A stretch of 64,000 nucleotides of DNA from Tessaracoccus sp. MC1679. GTDB lineage: Bacteria > Actinomycetota > Actinomycetes > Propionibacteriales > Propionibacteriaceae. The notes under the pieces are model-generated. The model did no database searches, was not told the DNA's origin, and worked only from the letters and a program-made list of their open reading frames with translations. The stretch spans positions 124,001-188,000 of the forward strand of contig NZ_JACJGB010000006.1 of NCBI RefSeq assembly GCF_014164775.1, given 5' to 3'. Position 1 is the first letter of the stretch. Every line of letters begins with the position of its first letter. Below, in pieces: positions 33,737 through 41,535 of this stretch. The translations under genes and the position numbers were made by a program.

Positions 33737-34590
33737 TGGTGCTCCTCCGGTGCTTCCGTCGGCAGAACGGCCTGAAGGGCCTCCTGCAACTCCCTCTCGC
33801 CCGCGTTGCCGTTGGCGGCGAGCTCCCGAACGTGCTCTGCGTACTCCTCCTGAGTCACCACATGCAGCTTGAACAGCATCAGCGCGTGATACTCGCCGCA
33901 CAACTCCGCGCACTTACCGTCGTAGATACCCAGACGGTTGGGCGTCACCTCAAAGGAGTTGGTGGTCCCGGGAATGACGTCCATCTTGAAGTAGAACGAC
34001 GGCACCCAGAAAGAATGGATCACATCGGCGGACTGCAGATTGAACCGCACAGTCTGATCGACGGGCAGATACAGCTCCGGAATGGTCTCCAGCGTTCCGA
34101 CGGTGAACGCATCAGTACCGATGTCCGGGTTGTCCGCCTCCAGGTAGTTGAACGTCCACGACCACTTCTGACCGATCACGTTGATGGTGACATCCGGATC
34201 CTCGGAGGTCTGCAGCACGGCGTCGGAGGCCTTGACGGTGTAGAAGAACAGCACGCCGATGATGAGGAACGGCACCAGCGTGTAGAGCAGTTCGAGCGGC
34301 AGGTGGTAGGTGGTCTGCCGGGGAGCCGGAGCATCGCCGTCGCGGCGGCGGTAGCGGATGACCGCCCATCCGATCAGGCCCCAGACCAGCAGGCCGATCA
34401 CCAGGGACGCGATCCAGGCACCCACCCAGACGTCGCCCATCACGGGCGCCTGTTCGGTGGCCGCGACCGGAAGGCCGAACCGCGCCGCCTGCTCGGAACA
34501 CGCCGTCAAGCCCATCAGGGAGAACGGGACTCCGACAAGCAAGGCTGCACGAACCATCCGCCGACGCGATGGAGCAGGATTGCCACTCAC
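33733..34590 (-). CDS. ctaC: Cytochrome c oxidase subunit II
   Basis: 285 residues. Lipoprotein-type signal with lipobox LTAC (C31), two transmembrane helices, then the CuA domain with [26 protein letters not shown] and the CuA ligands [12 protein letters not shown]. Accepts electrons from QcrC. I choose GTG 34590 (GGAAGGG seven bases upstream) over ATG 34632 and the long frame to 34704. First gene of ctaC-ctaD-ctaF with overlapping junctions. Confidence 0.94.
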   Translation of the reverse strand: MSGNPAPSRRRMVRAALLVGVPFSLMGLTACSEQAARFGLPVAATEQAPVMGDVWVGAWIASLVIGLLVWGLIGWAVIRYRRRDGDAPAPRQTTYHLPLELLYTLVPFLIIGVLFFYTVKASDAVLQTSEDPDVTINVIGQKWSWTFNYLEADNPDIGTDAFTVGTLETIPELYLPVDQTVRFNLQSADVIHSFWVPSFYFKMDVIPGTTNSFEVTPNRLGIYDGKCAELCGEYHALMLFKLHVVTQEEYAEHVRELAANGNAGERELQEALQAVLPTEAPEEHQ

Positions 34591-34675
34591 AAGTTGCCCT
34601 TCCGTAGACCGAACAGCCCTGCGAAAAACCATGATGGATTCACAGGACACCACTGCTGGGGCCCACCTTAACGCA

Positions 34676-34713
34676 AAAAGCCACCCCCGCGGAGATGTCT
34701 CCACAGGGGTGGC
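34676..34713 (-). terminator. Intrinsic terminator of erpA (minus strand)
   Basis: Read on the minus strand: GCCACCCC (34713-34706), inner GGAGA/TCTCC pair, GGGGTGGC (34687-34680), then TTTTTGCG. A stem followed by a real T-run, 27 bp after the erpA stop. Separates erpA from ctaC. Confidence 0.85.
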
Positions 34714-34739
34714 CTAGCATAGGAAGTTTCAGGCGAAAC

Positions 34740-35084
34740 TCAGTGGAAGGAGTCTCCACAGGCGCATGACCCTCCCGCGTTGGGGTTGTCGATGGTGAAG
34801 CCCTGCTTCTCGATGGTGTCCACGAAATCGATGCTGGCGCCGCCCAGGTAAGGGGAGCTCATCTTGTCCGTGACGACGACCACGCCGTCGTAGTTGGTCG
34901 CGACGTCACCGTCGAGCTGACGGTCGTCGAAGTAGAGCTGGTAGCGCAGGCCGGAGCAGCCTCCGGGCTGCACCGCGATGCGCAGCGACAGGTCGTCGCG
35001 GCCCTCGGCGTCCAGCAGGGCGCGCACCTTCTGCACGGCCACGTCGGTGAGGACGACGCCGGTCTGGATCTGGGTATCGGTCAC
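34740..35084 (-). CDS. erpA: Iron-sulfur cluster insertion protein, A-type carrier
   Basis: 114 residues. The A-type carrier fold with C43 (PGGCSGLRYQ) and the C-terminal pair C107/C109 (CACGDSF). Delivers Fe-S clusters to target enzymes; plausible targets in this window are the Rieske protein and lipoyl synthase. GTG 35084 has TTGGAG upstream; the 118-residue frame starting at 35096 lacks one. Confidence 0.93.
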   Translation of the reverse strand: MTDTQIQTGVVLTDVAVQKVRALLDAEGRDDLSLRIAVQPGGCSGLRYQLYFDDRQLDGDVATNYDGVVVVTDKMSSPYLGGASIDFVDTIEKQGFTIDNPNAGGSCACGDSFH

Positions 35085-35181
35085 GCTTGACTCCAAATGT
35101 TGTAAGTACGTGTGGTGTGACGATTCTACGCCGCTTCTGAAGGAAACCCCATCCCCGTATCGCGGAGGGCGTAGGTTTCTG

Positions 35182-35218
35182 AGGCTTCGAGGCCGCTGCG
35201 CGGCACCTCAGCCAGCGG
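35182..35218. repeat. Family A palindromic repeat, copy 6
   Basis: AGGCTTCGAGGCCGCTGCGC, then GGCACCTCAGCCAGCGG, in the 164-bp gap between erpA and the glycerate-kinase-like gene. Confidence 0.85.
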
Positions 35219-35248
35219 GAGCGGAACCGCGGAGGGCGTAGGAGATCT

Positions 35249-36142
35249 TCACCACGACCAGGTGGCGGCCACCTTCGCGGCCACCTCGGCCAACTGCTCC
35301 GGGGTCGACGGTTCGTCGCCCGCGCCCGGAAGCAGGGGGTAGGCGGACTCCAGCCCGGCCAGGCGCAGCTCTCTGGCGGAGACGAAGTTGCGGCCCACCA
35401 CCGCGATCACCGGCCGCAACGCCTCCCCCGCCAGCGACACCACCCGCTTCACCACGGGCCCGCCGACGGCGTGGAAGTCCAGGGACTCGGCCCCCGTCAC
35501 CACCACATCGGCCTGCCCCAGGGTGCCAGCGAGCCCGTAGCTCTCCTCGAGGAACGTCAGCGGGTCCGTCACCACCCCGCCCATGGCCTGGATCAACAGC
35601 CCCGCTCCCCCGGCGGCCCCGGCCCCCGGCCCGGGGACCAGCCCCAGATGAGCGGCCCAGCGCCCGGACACGGAATCCGCCGCGAGCACCGCCGCGAGGT
35701 CAGCGCCGCGCTCACGCCCCTCCGTCGCCGCCATCCCCGTCAGGCCGGTCAACGGCCGCTCGGGCTGGCCCTCGGGGACGAGCGCCACGAGCCGACGACC
35801 CTCCCACGCCTCCCCCGCGACCTTCAACGCCGCGACAGGCTGCGCATCGAACGCGTCCAGCGCCTCCCGGGCCAGGTCGTCGACCCGGCAGCCGGTGAGA
35901 TCCACCACGAGGTCGCCGTCGGCCTCGGCAAGGAACCGACCCAGCTCGACGGCGTCCACCGGCGACGCCAGGGTGGCCGCTGGCGCCGCCACCGCGACCG
36001 CCGCGGCCAATGCCTCGCCCTCCACGCCCAGTGGGACGACGACCACCTGAGCGCCACGCTCCATGAACGCCCCGGCGATGAGTTCGGACGCCCCGGCCGC
36101 GCTGAGCCCGGCCAGGGCGTCCGAGGCAACAACGACTCTCAA
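35249..36142 (-). CDS. Glycerate kinase-like protein, degenerate
   Basis: 297 residues, shorter than typical glycerate kinases (about 370-380). Family traces: MRVVVASDALAGLSA at the start, GAGAAGGAGLLIQAMGG, and DVVVTGAESLDFHA...KRV. The conserved PMADGGEGT loop of active enzymes is replaced by VPLGVEGEAL, and other acidic residues are missing, so kinase activity is doubtful. Starts at TTG 36142 overlapping the pspAA stop (TTGA), so it belongs to the pspA-pspAA operon. Its role there is unknown. Confidence 0.7.
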   Translation of the reverse strand: MRVVVASDALAGLSAAGASELIAGAFMERGAQVVVVPLGVEGEALAAAVAVAAPAATLASPVDAVELGRFLAEADGDLVVDLTGCRVDDLAREALDAFDAQPVAALKVAGEAWEGRRLVALVPEGQPERPLTGLTGMAATEGRERGADLAAVLAADSVSGRWAAHLGLVPGPGAGAAGGAGLLIQAMGGVVTDPLTFLEESYGLAGTLGQADVVVTGAESLDFHAVGGPVVKRVVSLAGEALRPVIAVVGRNFVSARELRLAGLESAYPLLPGAGDEPSTPEQLAEVAAKVAATWSW

Positions 36143-36474
36143 AGCTCCGTCGACTCCGGGTCCGACTCGCTCAGCTCATCGTCGGCGTCCGGGATCAGCC
36201 CGTAGTACTCGCTGATCTCCTCCAGCAGCTCGCGCATCTCCTCAAGGGTGACATCCACGTCCGGCAGCACCAGATCCGACTCCGCCAGGACGTCCTCGGG
36301 AACCTCGATGCCCCGGGCGCGCACACCCTCGACGAGGCCCTTCAAGGCCTCGAGCATGCCGGGCTCGTCGCCCGCCGCCACCCGATCCTCCAGCGCGCGG
36401 TCCAGCTCGTTGAGCTCCATCAGATGCTCAGGCTCCAGGACCCACTGACCCTGGCCCATGATCCGCACGATCAT
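36139..36474 (-). CDS. PspA-associated protein PspAA
   Basis: 111 residues, acidic. MIVRIMGQGQWVLEPEHLMELNELD matches the short PspAA domain encoded next to PspA in actinobacteria and archaea. No transmembrane segment. Sits between pspA (ATGA overlap) and the glycerate-kinase-like gene (TTGA overlap), so all three are translationally coupled. Presumed partner of PspA in envelope-stress response. Confidence 0.9.
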   Translation of the reverse strand: MIVRIMGQGQWVLEPEHLMELNELDRALEDRVAAGDEPGMLEALKGLVEGVRARGIEVPEDVLAESDLVLPDVDVTLEEMRELLEEISEYYGLIPDADDELSESDPESTEL

Positions 36475-37295
36475 GCCTGCGACTCCTGGCCGGGTGCCGG
36501 CTGCGCGGCGGGCTGCTGCGCTTCCACAGGGGTCGCGGGCGAGGCCGTCGTACCGTTGGCCGGCGCCGAGATCTCCGCGCGCGGCGCCGGGGCGCCGGTC
36601 AGCTGAGCCTTCAAGGCGGCGAGCTCGTCCTCGACGACGGAGTCAGAGGCCAGCGCGTCCAGCTCGCGGGTGATGTCGTCCTTGTACATGCCGCTGGGGT
36701 CCTCGAGCGCGCCGGAGGCGAGCAGCTCGTCGACGGCGGAGGCCCGCGCCTGCAGCTGCAGGGTCTTGTCCTCGGCCCGCTGAATCGCGAGGCCGACGTC
36801 ACTCATCTCCTCGGAGATGCCGGTGAACGCCTCGTTGATGCGGGTCTGCGCCTCCGCGGCCGAGTAGGTGGCCTTGATGGTCTCCTTGCGGGTGCGGAAC
36901 GCGTCCACCTTCGCCTGCAGGCGGGAGCTGGCGCGCACCAGCTTCTCCTCCTCGCCCTGAAGCTGGGCGTGCTGGGTCTGCAGGTCATCGAGCTGCGTCT
37001 GCAGGCCGGCCTTGCGGGTCAGCGCCTCGCGGGCGAGGTCCTCACGGTTGGCCTCCAGGGCGCGCGCCGCCGCCGCCTGCAGCCGCGCCACCTCCTGGCT
37101 CATCTTCGTGGCCTGCAGCTCCACGCGCTTGCGACTGGTGGCCACATCCGCGACGCCGCGGCGCACGTTCTGCAGCAGCTCCAACTGCTTCTGGTACGAG
37201 TAATCGAGGGTTTCACGGGGATCTTCGTACTTGTCCAGGGTCTTGTTGGCCTTGGACTTGAAGACCAGAGCGATGCGCTCAAAAATGCTGGCCAC
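36471..37295 (-). CDS. pspA: PspA/IM30 family envelope-stress protein
   Basis: 274 residues, almost wholly helical coiled coil up to residue 225, preceded by the amphipathic helix ASIFERIALVFKSKANKTLD that inserts in stressed membranes. An Ala/Pro-rich tail follows (TTASPATPVEAQQPAAQPAP). ESCRT-III-like protein that repairs membranes and preserves the proton gradient. GTG 37295 with GGAAGGA upstream; the 326-residue frame extends into the divergent promoter region. Confidence 0.93.
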   Translation of the reverse strand: MASIFERIALVFKSKANKTLDKYEDPRETLDYSYQKQLELLQNVRRGVADVATSRKRVELQATKMSQEVARLQAAAARALEANREDLAREALTRKAGLQTQLDDLQTQHAQLQGEEEKLVRASSRLQAKVDAFRTRKETIKATYSAAEAQTRINEAFTGISEEMSDVGLAIQRAEDKTLQLQARASAVDELLASGALEDPSGMYKDDITRELDALASDSVVEDELAALKAQLTGAPAPRAEISAPANGTTASPATPVEAQQPAAQPAPGQESQA

Positions 37296-37444
37296 GGGGT
37301 GTCCTTCCACGGAAGTGCAATGTGCGCCTCCACGGTAGCGCGGCGCCGGTCCGCCTGGAGTGGATCGCTCCCCTGAATCAACCCTGAGGCGCCTCGGGTA
37401 GAATGGGCAGCCGTACCCGCCCCTCGCGCAAGGACACCAGCACC

Positions 37445-38098
37445 GTGGCACTGTTCCGCCCCTACGAGCGCTCGCAGAAGACCAGCTCAGCAGATCACAT
37501 CTCGACGCTGACCCCCAAGGGGGAGAAGGCGGCCGCGAAGAATTCCTCCGGCGCCGCCCCCGCGCCCGCCGTCGAGCAGGGCACCCCGGCAGCCGCGCCG
37601 AAGCAGGCGGTGCGCAAGAAGGAAGGCGCCACGCCCACGCGTCGCGCCGCCGAGGCCGCCCGGATGGAGCGCCTGCACCCCACCCTCACCCCGAAGCAGC
37701 AGCGCAAGGCCGACGCCAACTCGAAGGCCCGCGCCCGCAACGAGGCCTGGGAGCGGGTGGAGAAGTCCCCCGAGCGCCAACTGGTGCGCGACTACGTCGA
37801 CACCCGCTGGACTGTCGCGGAGTTCATGCTGCCCGCCATGATCCTCGTCATGGCCGCCGTGATGGTCACCATGAACAACGTCGTGCTGTCCAGCTGGATC
37901 TCGATGAGCCTGTGGGTGCTGCTCGGCCTCGTCATCATCAACGTCGGCATCATGTGGCGCGGCTTCAAGAAGCTGCTCGCCGAGCGCCACCCCGACGCCC
38001 CCACCAGGGGCCTGCTCGTCTACATGTTCAACCGCTCGCTGATGATCCGGCGCTTCCGCCAGCCGTCGCCCCGCATCAACCGTGGCGACCCCATCTGA
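37445..38098 (+). CDS. DUF3043 membrane protein
   Basis: 217 residues. A charged N-terminal half rich in Lys/Ala/Arg (RRAAEAARMERLHPTLTPKQ) is followed by two transmembrane helices (VAEFMLPAMILVMAAVMVTM and WISMSLWVLLGLVIINVGIM) and a basic tail. Conserved across actinobacteria, function unknown. GTG 37445 follows AAGGACACC; TAGAAT at 37399 is a likely -10. Coupled to the next small gene (TGATG). Confidence 0.88.
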   Translation: MALFRPYERSQKTSSADHISTLTPKGEKAAAKNSSGAAPAPAVEQGTPAAAPKQAVRKKEGATPTRRAAEAARMERLHPTLTPKQQRKADANSKARARNEAWERVEKSPERQLVRDYVDTRWTVAEFMLPAMILVMAAVMVTMNNVVLSSWISMSLWVLLGLVIINVGIMWRGFKKLLAERHPDAPTRGLLVYMFNRSLMIRRFRQPSPRINRGDPI

Positions 38099-38304
38099 TG
38101 AGCTACCACTGGAAGCCGGAGACCGGCGCCTTCTCCCTCGCGGATTTGGAGGCTGTCGGGCTGCTGCACCGCTTCGAGGATCAGGCCGCAGCCGAGGAGT
38201 GGCTCGGCGTCTTCTACGGCGACCTGCTGGAGCAGGGTGTCGCGGAGGTCAGCCTCTACGAGGAGGACCGCCTCATCTACGGTCCGATGTCGCTGCATCC
38301 GTGA
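38098..38304 (+). CDS. Small hypothetical protein
   Basis: 68 residues (MSYHWKPETGAFSLADLEA... LIYGPMSLHP). Acidic, soluble, with no motif I recognise. Its ATG overlaps the DUF3043 stop (TGATG), so the pair is co-translated. The last 32 bp overlap the 3' end of a convergent gene. Confidence 0.7.
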   Translation: MSYHWKPETGAFSLADLEAVGLLHRFEDQAAAEEWLGVFYGDLLEQGVAEVSLYEEDRLIYGPMSLHP

Positions 38305-38581
38305 CCCGCTGCTGACGCGCCACCACCACCCCGAAGGCCACCATGCCCAGGCCCGCCGCCACCGCGAACGGGGCCTGCTGCCTGGCCACCGCAATCCGAT
38401 CCTCGTAGCGCTGCACCTTGCCGCCCCGCTCGTTGGTGAGGCTGGAGTACTCGCAGACGTCGCCGGGCCCCATCTCGATGCCGCGGCAGGACGTCGACGG
38501 CGCCGCCCACGACACCACACCCCACGCGGCCACGGCCAGGCCCGCCACGACGAACGCCCACAGGCCCACCCGCTTGATCAT
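38273..38581 (-). CDS. Small two-helix membrane protein
   Basis: 102 residues. Helices LWAFVVAGLAVAAWGVVSWA and APFAVAAGLGMVAFGVVVA flank a short extracytoplasmic loop with two cysteines (TSCRGIEMGPGDVCEYSS). Resembles small actinobacterial hypothetical proteins; function unknown. ATG 38581 follows TACCTT on the minus strand (38594-38589) by seven bases, so leaderless transcription is likely; the upstream frame extension is rejected. Confidence 0.7.
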   Translation of the reverse strand: MIKRVGLWAFVVAGLAVAAWGVVSWAAPSTSCRGIEMGPGDVCEYSSLTNERGGKVQRYEDRIAVARQQAPFAVAAGLGMVAFGVVVARQQRVTDAATSDRR

Positions 38582-38643
38582 GGGCGCAAAGGTACCCGCG
38601 GGATGCGGACCGCCCCAACTCCCATGTCGGTAGGCTTGCGCGG

Positions 38644-40146
38644 GTGAGCCGGAACCCAAACCTGACCCTGACCAAGTCCCTCCCGAAGGGCGTCGACGTC
38701 GTCGTGCTCGGCCTGGTGACCATCAACCAGGCCGGCCAGGCCCTCGTCGGCCTCGTCGGAGACCTCGACAAGACGTGCTCGAAGATCTACGGTCGCGGCG
38801 TGGCCGATCTGGCCGCGGCGCTCGGCGCCTCCGCCAAGCGTGAAGAGGTCACCTTCCTCCCCGTCGTCGACGGCGCCCGCCTCGCGGTGGTCGGCCTCGG
38901 CGACGCGGACGTCACCCCCGCCGGGGTGCGGCTGGCGGTGGGCACCGCCCTGCGGAAGATCGCCGAGCTCCCCGAGGCTCAGGGGCTGGACGTGGCGGTG
39001 TCACTGGAGCTGACCGACCCCGAGCTGCTGCGCGCCGCCGGCGAAGGCGCGCTGCTGGGGGCCTACGCGTTCCAGCCGATCACGGCCACGTCAAAGGTCG
39101 CGGCGGTGGGCTCGGTGTCGCTGGTGTCGTCGATGCTCGGCGCCGAACAGAAGGACGCCGTCACGCGCGCCAAGACCACCGCCGACGCCGTCTGCCAGGC
39201 CCGCGACTGGGGCAACACGCCCCCCAACCTGCTCTACCCCGAGACGTTCGCCGAGGCCGCGCGGCTCCACGTACGCGACGAGCGGATCAGCGTCGAGATC
39301 CTCGACGACAAGGCCCTGGATCGCGGCGGCTACGGCGGCATCATGGCGGTGGGCGGAGGCTCCGCGCGCGGACCCAGGCTGGTGCGGTTGAGCTACGCGC
39401 CGCGGGGCGCCGAGACGCACCTGGCGCTGGTGGGCAAGGGCATCACGTTCGACTCCGGTGGCCTGGACATCAAGCCGGCCGGGCAGATGGCCGGCATGAA
39501 GTTCGACATGTCCGGGGCAGGCGCGGTTGTCGCGGCGACGCGCGCCATCGCCGCCCTGGGCCTCAAGATCAAGGTGACCGCCTACGCCGCGCTGGCGGAG
39601 AACATGCCCTCCGGCAGCGCGTACCGCTCGAGCGACGTGCTCACCATGTTCGACGGCCAGACGGTGGAGAATTTCAACACCGACGCCGAGGGCCGCCTCG
39701 TGATGGCCGATGCCATCGCCCGCGCCGGCCTGGACAAGCCCGACCTCATCGTCGACGTCGCCACCCTCACGGGCGCCTGCATGGTCGCGCTCGGGCTGCG
39801 CACCGGTGGGCTGCTCACCAATGGGGAGGCCACCTCGGACCTGCTGCTGGACGCGGCGGAGGCCGCCGGCGAGGATTTCTGGGAGCTGCCCATCACGGAG
39901 CACACGCGCGAGCAGCTGAAGTCCACGGTCGCGGATATGAAGTCGGGCGCCGGACACCGCTGGGGCGGCGCCCTGGTCGCGGCGGCGTTCCTGGAGCGCT
40001 TCGTGCCCAACGGCGTGGCGTGGGCCCACCTGGACATCGCCGGCCCGGCGGAGAACCCGGACGCGGCGTACGGCTACGTGCCGAAGGGCGGGACGGGTGC
40101 GGGTGTGCGGACGTTGGTGTCGCTGGCGGGGTTGCTGTCGGCCTGA
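38644..40146 (+). CDS. pepA: Leucyl aminopeptidase (M17)
   Basis: 500 residues. The catalytic M17 domain starts near 190 (ARDWGNTPPNLLYPE), with GKGITFDSGGLDIKP (metal and bicarbonate site), NTDAEGRL (345-352; metal ligands D347, E349 and R351) and DIAGPAEN. Releases N-terminal residues, two-metal mechanism, hexameric, cytoplasmic. GTG 38644 follows TAGGCT (38631-38636) by seven bases: leaderless. Divergent from the small membrane protein. Confidence 0.95.
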   Translation: MSRNPNLTLTKSLPKGVDVVVLGLVTINQAGQALVGLVGDLDKTCSKIYGRGVADLAAALGASAKREEVTFLPVVDGARLAVVGLGDADVTPAGVRLAVGTALRKIAELPEAQGLDVAVSLELTDPELLRAAGEGALLGAYAFQPITATSKVAAVGSVSLVSSMLGAEQKDAVTRAKTTADAVCQARDWGNTPPNLLYPETFAEAARLHVRDERISVEILDDKALDRGGYGGIMAVGGGSARGPRLVRLSYAPRGAETHLALVGKGITFDSGGLDIKPAGQMAGMKFDMSGAGAVVAATRAIAALGLKIKVTAYAALAENMPSGSAYRSSDVLTMFDGQTVENFNTDAEGRLVMADAIARAGLDKPDLIVDVATLTGACMVALGLRTGGLLTNGEATSDLLLDAAEAAGEDFWELPITEHTREQLKSTVADMKSGAGHRWGGALVAAAFLERFVPNGVAWAHLDIAGPAENPDAAYGYVPKGGTGAGVRTLVSLAGLLSA

Positions 40147-40514
40147 CCTGTTGAGGGGTGCCCCGGTTCCCGTTGCCCGGTCCCCTTTGCCCGGTCCCCT
40201 TTGCCCGGTCCCCGTTGTCGGTGCCGAGAGGCGTGACTCAAGGCCCGGGCGGCCGTTATCCACTCCTTACACCGTCGACGGTGCAGGGAGGTGGGAGTCG
40301 AGGCCGGGTCAGGGCGTGTGCCCGCAGGGCGGCCCTGGCATAGGTCTGCTCAGGCGGGATCCAGTTGAGTGATCCTCGGGCTGGGCATCCCGACGCGCAG
40401 CCGCCCTGCCGTCCCCCACCCTCGCGCACATCTCACGATCCGCCCTGCCGTCCCCCACCCTCGTACCCAACCGGCCTCTGGCGTTGGCCGGCTTCGGGGC
40501 GGTGGGACCCATTT
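40147..40514. repeat. Spacer with short tandem and direct repeats
   Basis: Four 14-bp units (CCGGTCCCCTTTGC type) at 40163-40218; a 24-bp direct repeat at 40401-40424 and 40440-40463 (CCGCCCTGCCGTCCCCCACC then CTCG). No gene supported. Confidence 0.75.
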
Positions 40515-40832
40515 GGCGCCTGCGTTGAGTCTCGCCGCCGGCGCTACAGCGCCGGCGGCCGAACATAGGACAGGCGGCTCCGGGCCGCCTGCGATACAGA
40601 GCAGGCGTCGAGACGCAAGCCAGGCGTCGGGACGTAAGGCAGGCGACGAGACATAAGCCAGGCGTCGGCCCGCTTCGGGGCGACGGCAGCGTTGGCGCCT
40701 GCGTTGAGTCTGGCCGCCTGCGCTGTAGCGCGGGCGGCTGAACGTAGGTCAGGCGGCTCCGGGCCGCCTGCGATACAGAGCAGGCGTCGAGACGTAAGGC
40801 AGGCGTCAGGACGTAAGGCAGGCGACGGGACG
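40515..40832. repeat. 179-bp tandem repeat with conserved internal hairpins
   Basis: Copy 1 40515-40693, copy 2 from 40694, truncated near 40832. Each begins GGCGCCTGCGTTGAGTCT, then an 11-bp hairpin (40534-40559: GCCGCCGGCGC-taca-GCGCCGGCGGC; in copy 2 one pair becomes G-T), then CAGGCGGC-tccgg-GCCGCCTG, then several 18-20-bp CAGGCGTCGAGACGTAAGG-like units. The open frames through it look like repeat artefacts. Confidence 0.8.
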
Positions 40833-41010
40833 GTAGCAGGGCGGTGGGTGGTGGGGGCCGGGGCAGGTTGGGTGGGCGTTGATGACGGCGTGGCAGCGCG
40901 AAGCGCCGCCGCCGGCATCATGGGCGGCCCGACCCCCACCACACGTCGCCAACCCGACCACAGGTCCTGTAGGCAAGATGGGCCAAGTCCCTTGCCAGTT
41001 CACTTTCCTT
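40833..41010. other. Spacer after the tandem repeat
   Basis: No gene and no clear repeat; a few imperfect GC-rich palindromes. Confidence 0.5.
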
Positions 41011-41046
41011 AGGCTTCGAGGCCTCTCCGCGGCACCTCAGCCCGCG
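41011..41046. repeat. Family A palindromic repeat, diverged copy 7
   Basis: AGGCTTCGAGGCCTCTCCGC, then GGCACCTCAGCCCGCGG; differs from the other copies in the hairpin loop. 27 bp from the 3' end of the next gene. Confidence 0.75.
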
Positions 41047-41073
41047 GGGGGACGCCGCCGGCTCGGGACGAGG

Positions 41074-41400
41074 TTACTGGCGGGCGCGCTTCGCGCGGAG
41101 GCCGTACTCGCGCATCCGCTTCGGGTACGGGACCACGCCGGCGTCGTAGCAAGGGATGTTGCAGCGGGCCGCGAACTCGTAGCCGTAGGCCGCGCTCGGC
41201 AAGCCGCGACGGGTGGACTCGCCGTCGGCCGCCACGAGCAGCAGCGACGGCTTGTTGAACGACGTGGGCTGCTCCACCCATGCCTCCACGCCTCGGCGGG
41301 TGGCGACGAAGTGGGTCAGGTGATCGCGCAGAGCATCCGGCACCTGGCGATCCTCCCGTGCCACCTGTGCCTCGCGCCGTCGCCGTCGAAACCAACCCAC
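41074..41400 (-). CDS. Conserved hypothetical protein, about 108 residues
   Basis: GWFRRRRREAQVARED, FNKPSLLLVAADGEST, ARCNIPCYDAGVVPYPKRMR. Soluble, basic at both ends, with two Cys in the last third. It resembles a small actinobacterial family of unknown function; I cannot name it. GTG 41400 lies six bases after CATAAT on the minus strand (41412-41407), so a leaderless mRNA is likely and this start is preferred to the longer frame from 41520. Confidence 0.65.
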   Translation of the reverse strand: MGWFRRRRREAQVAREDRQVPDALRDHLTHFVATRRGVEAWVEQPTSFNKPSLLLVAADGESTRRGLPSAAYGYEFAARCNIPCYDAGVVPYPKRMREYGLRAKRARQ

Positions 41401-41535
41401 GGGCCAATTATGCCGAGTCGACGAAACCGCCGGTCCCCGCGGTCCGCCGCGGCGCCTCTCCGACGCCCGGACGGCCACCGCGAGCGCCGTCGAAGTCCAC
41501 CACCAGCGCTGAGGCGCCATGGAAGACTGGGCCGC

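Noticed and set aside
32072-33775. 567-codon plus-strand frame opposite ctaD
   Set aside because: Antisense shadow; ctaD on the other strand is certain.
40309-41012. Several short frames in the pepA-downstream repeats
   Set aside because: They translate the repeat units (recurring CLTSRRL-type strings on both strands) and lack start signals.
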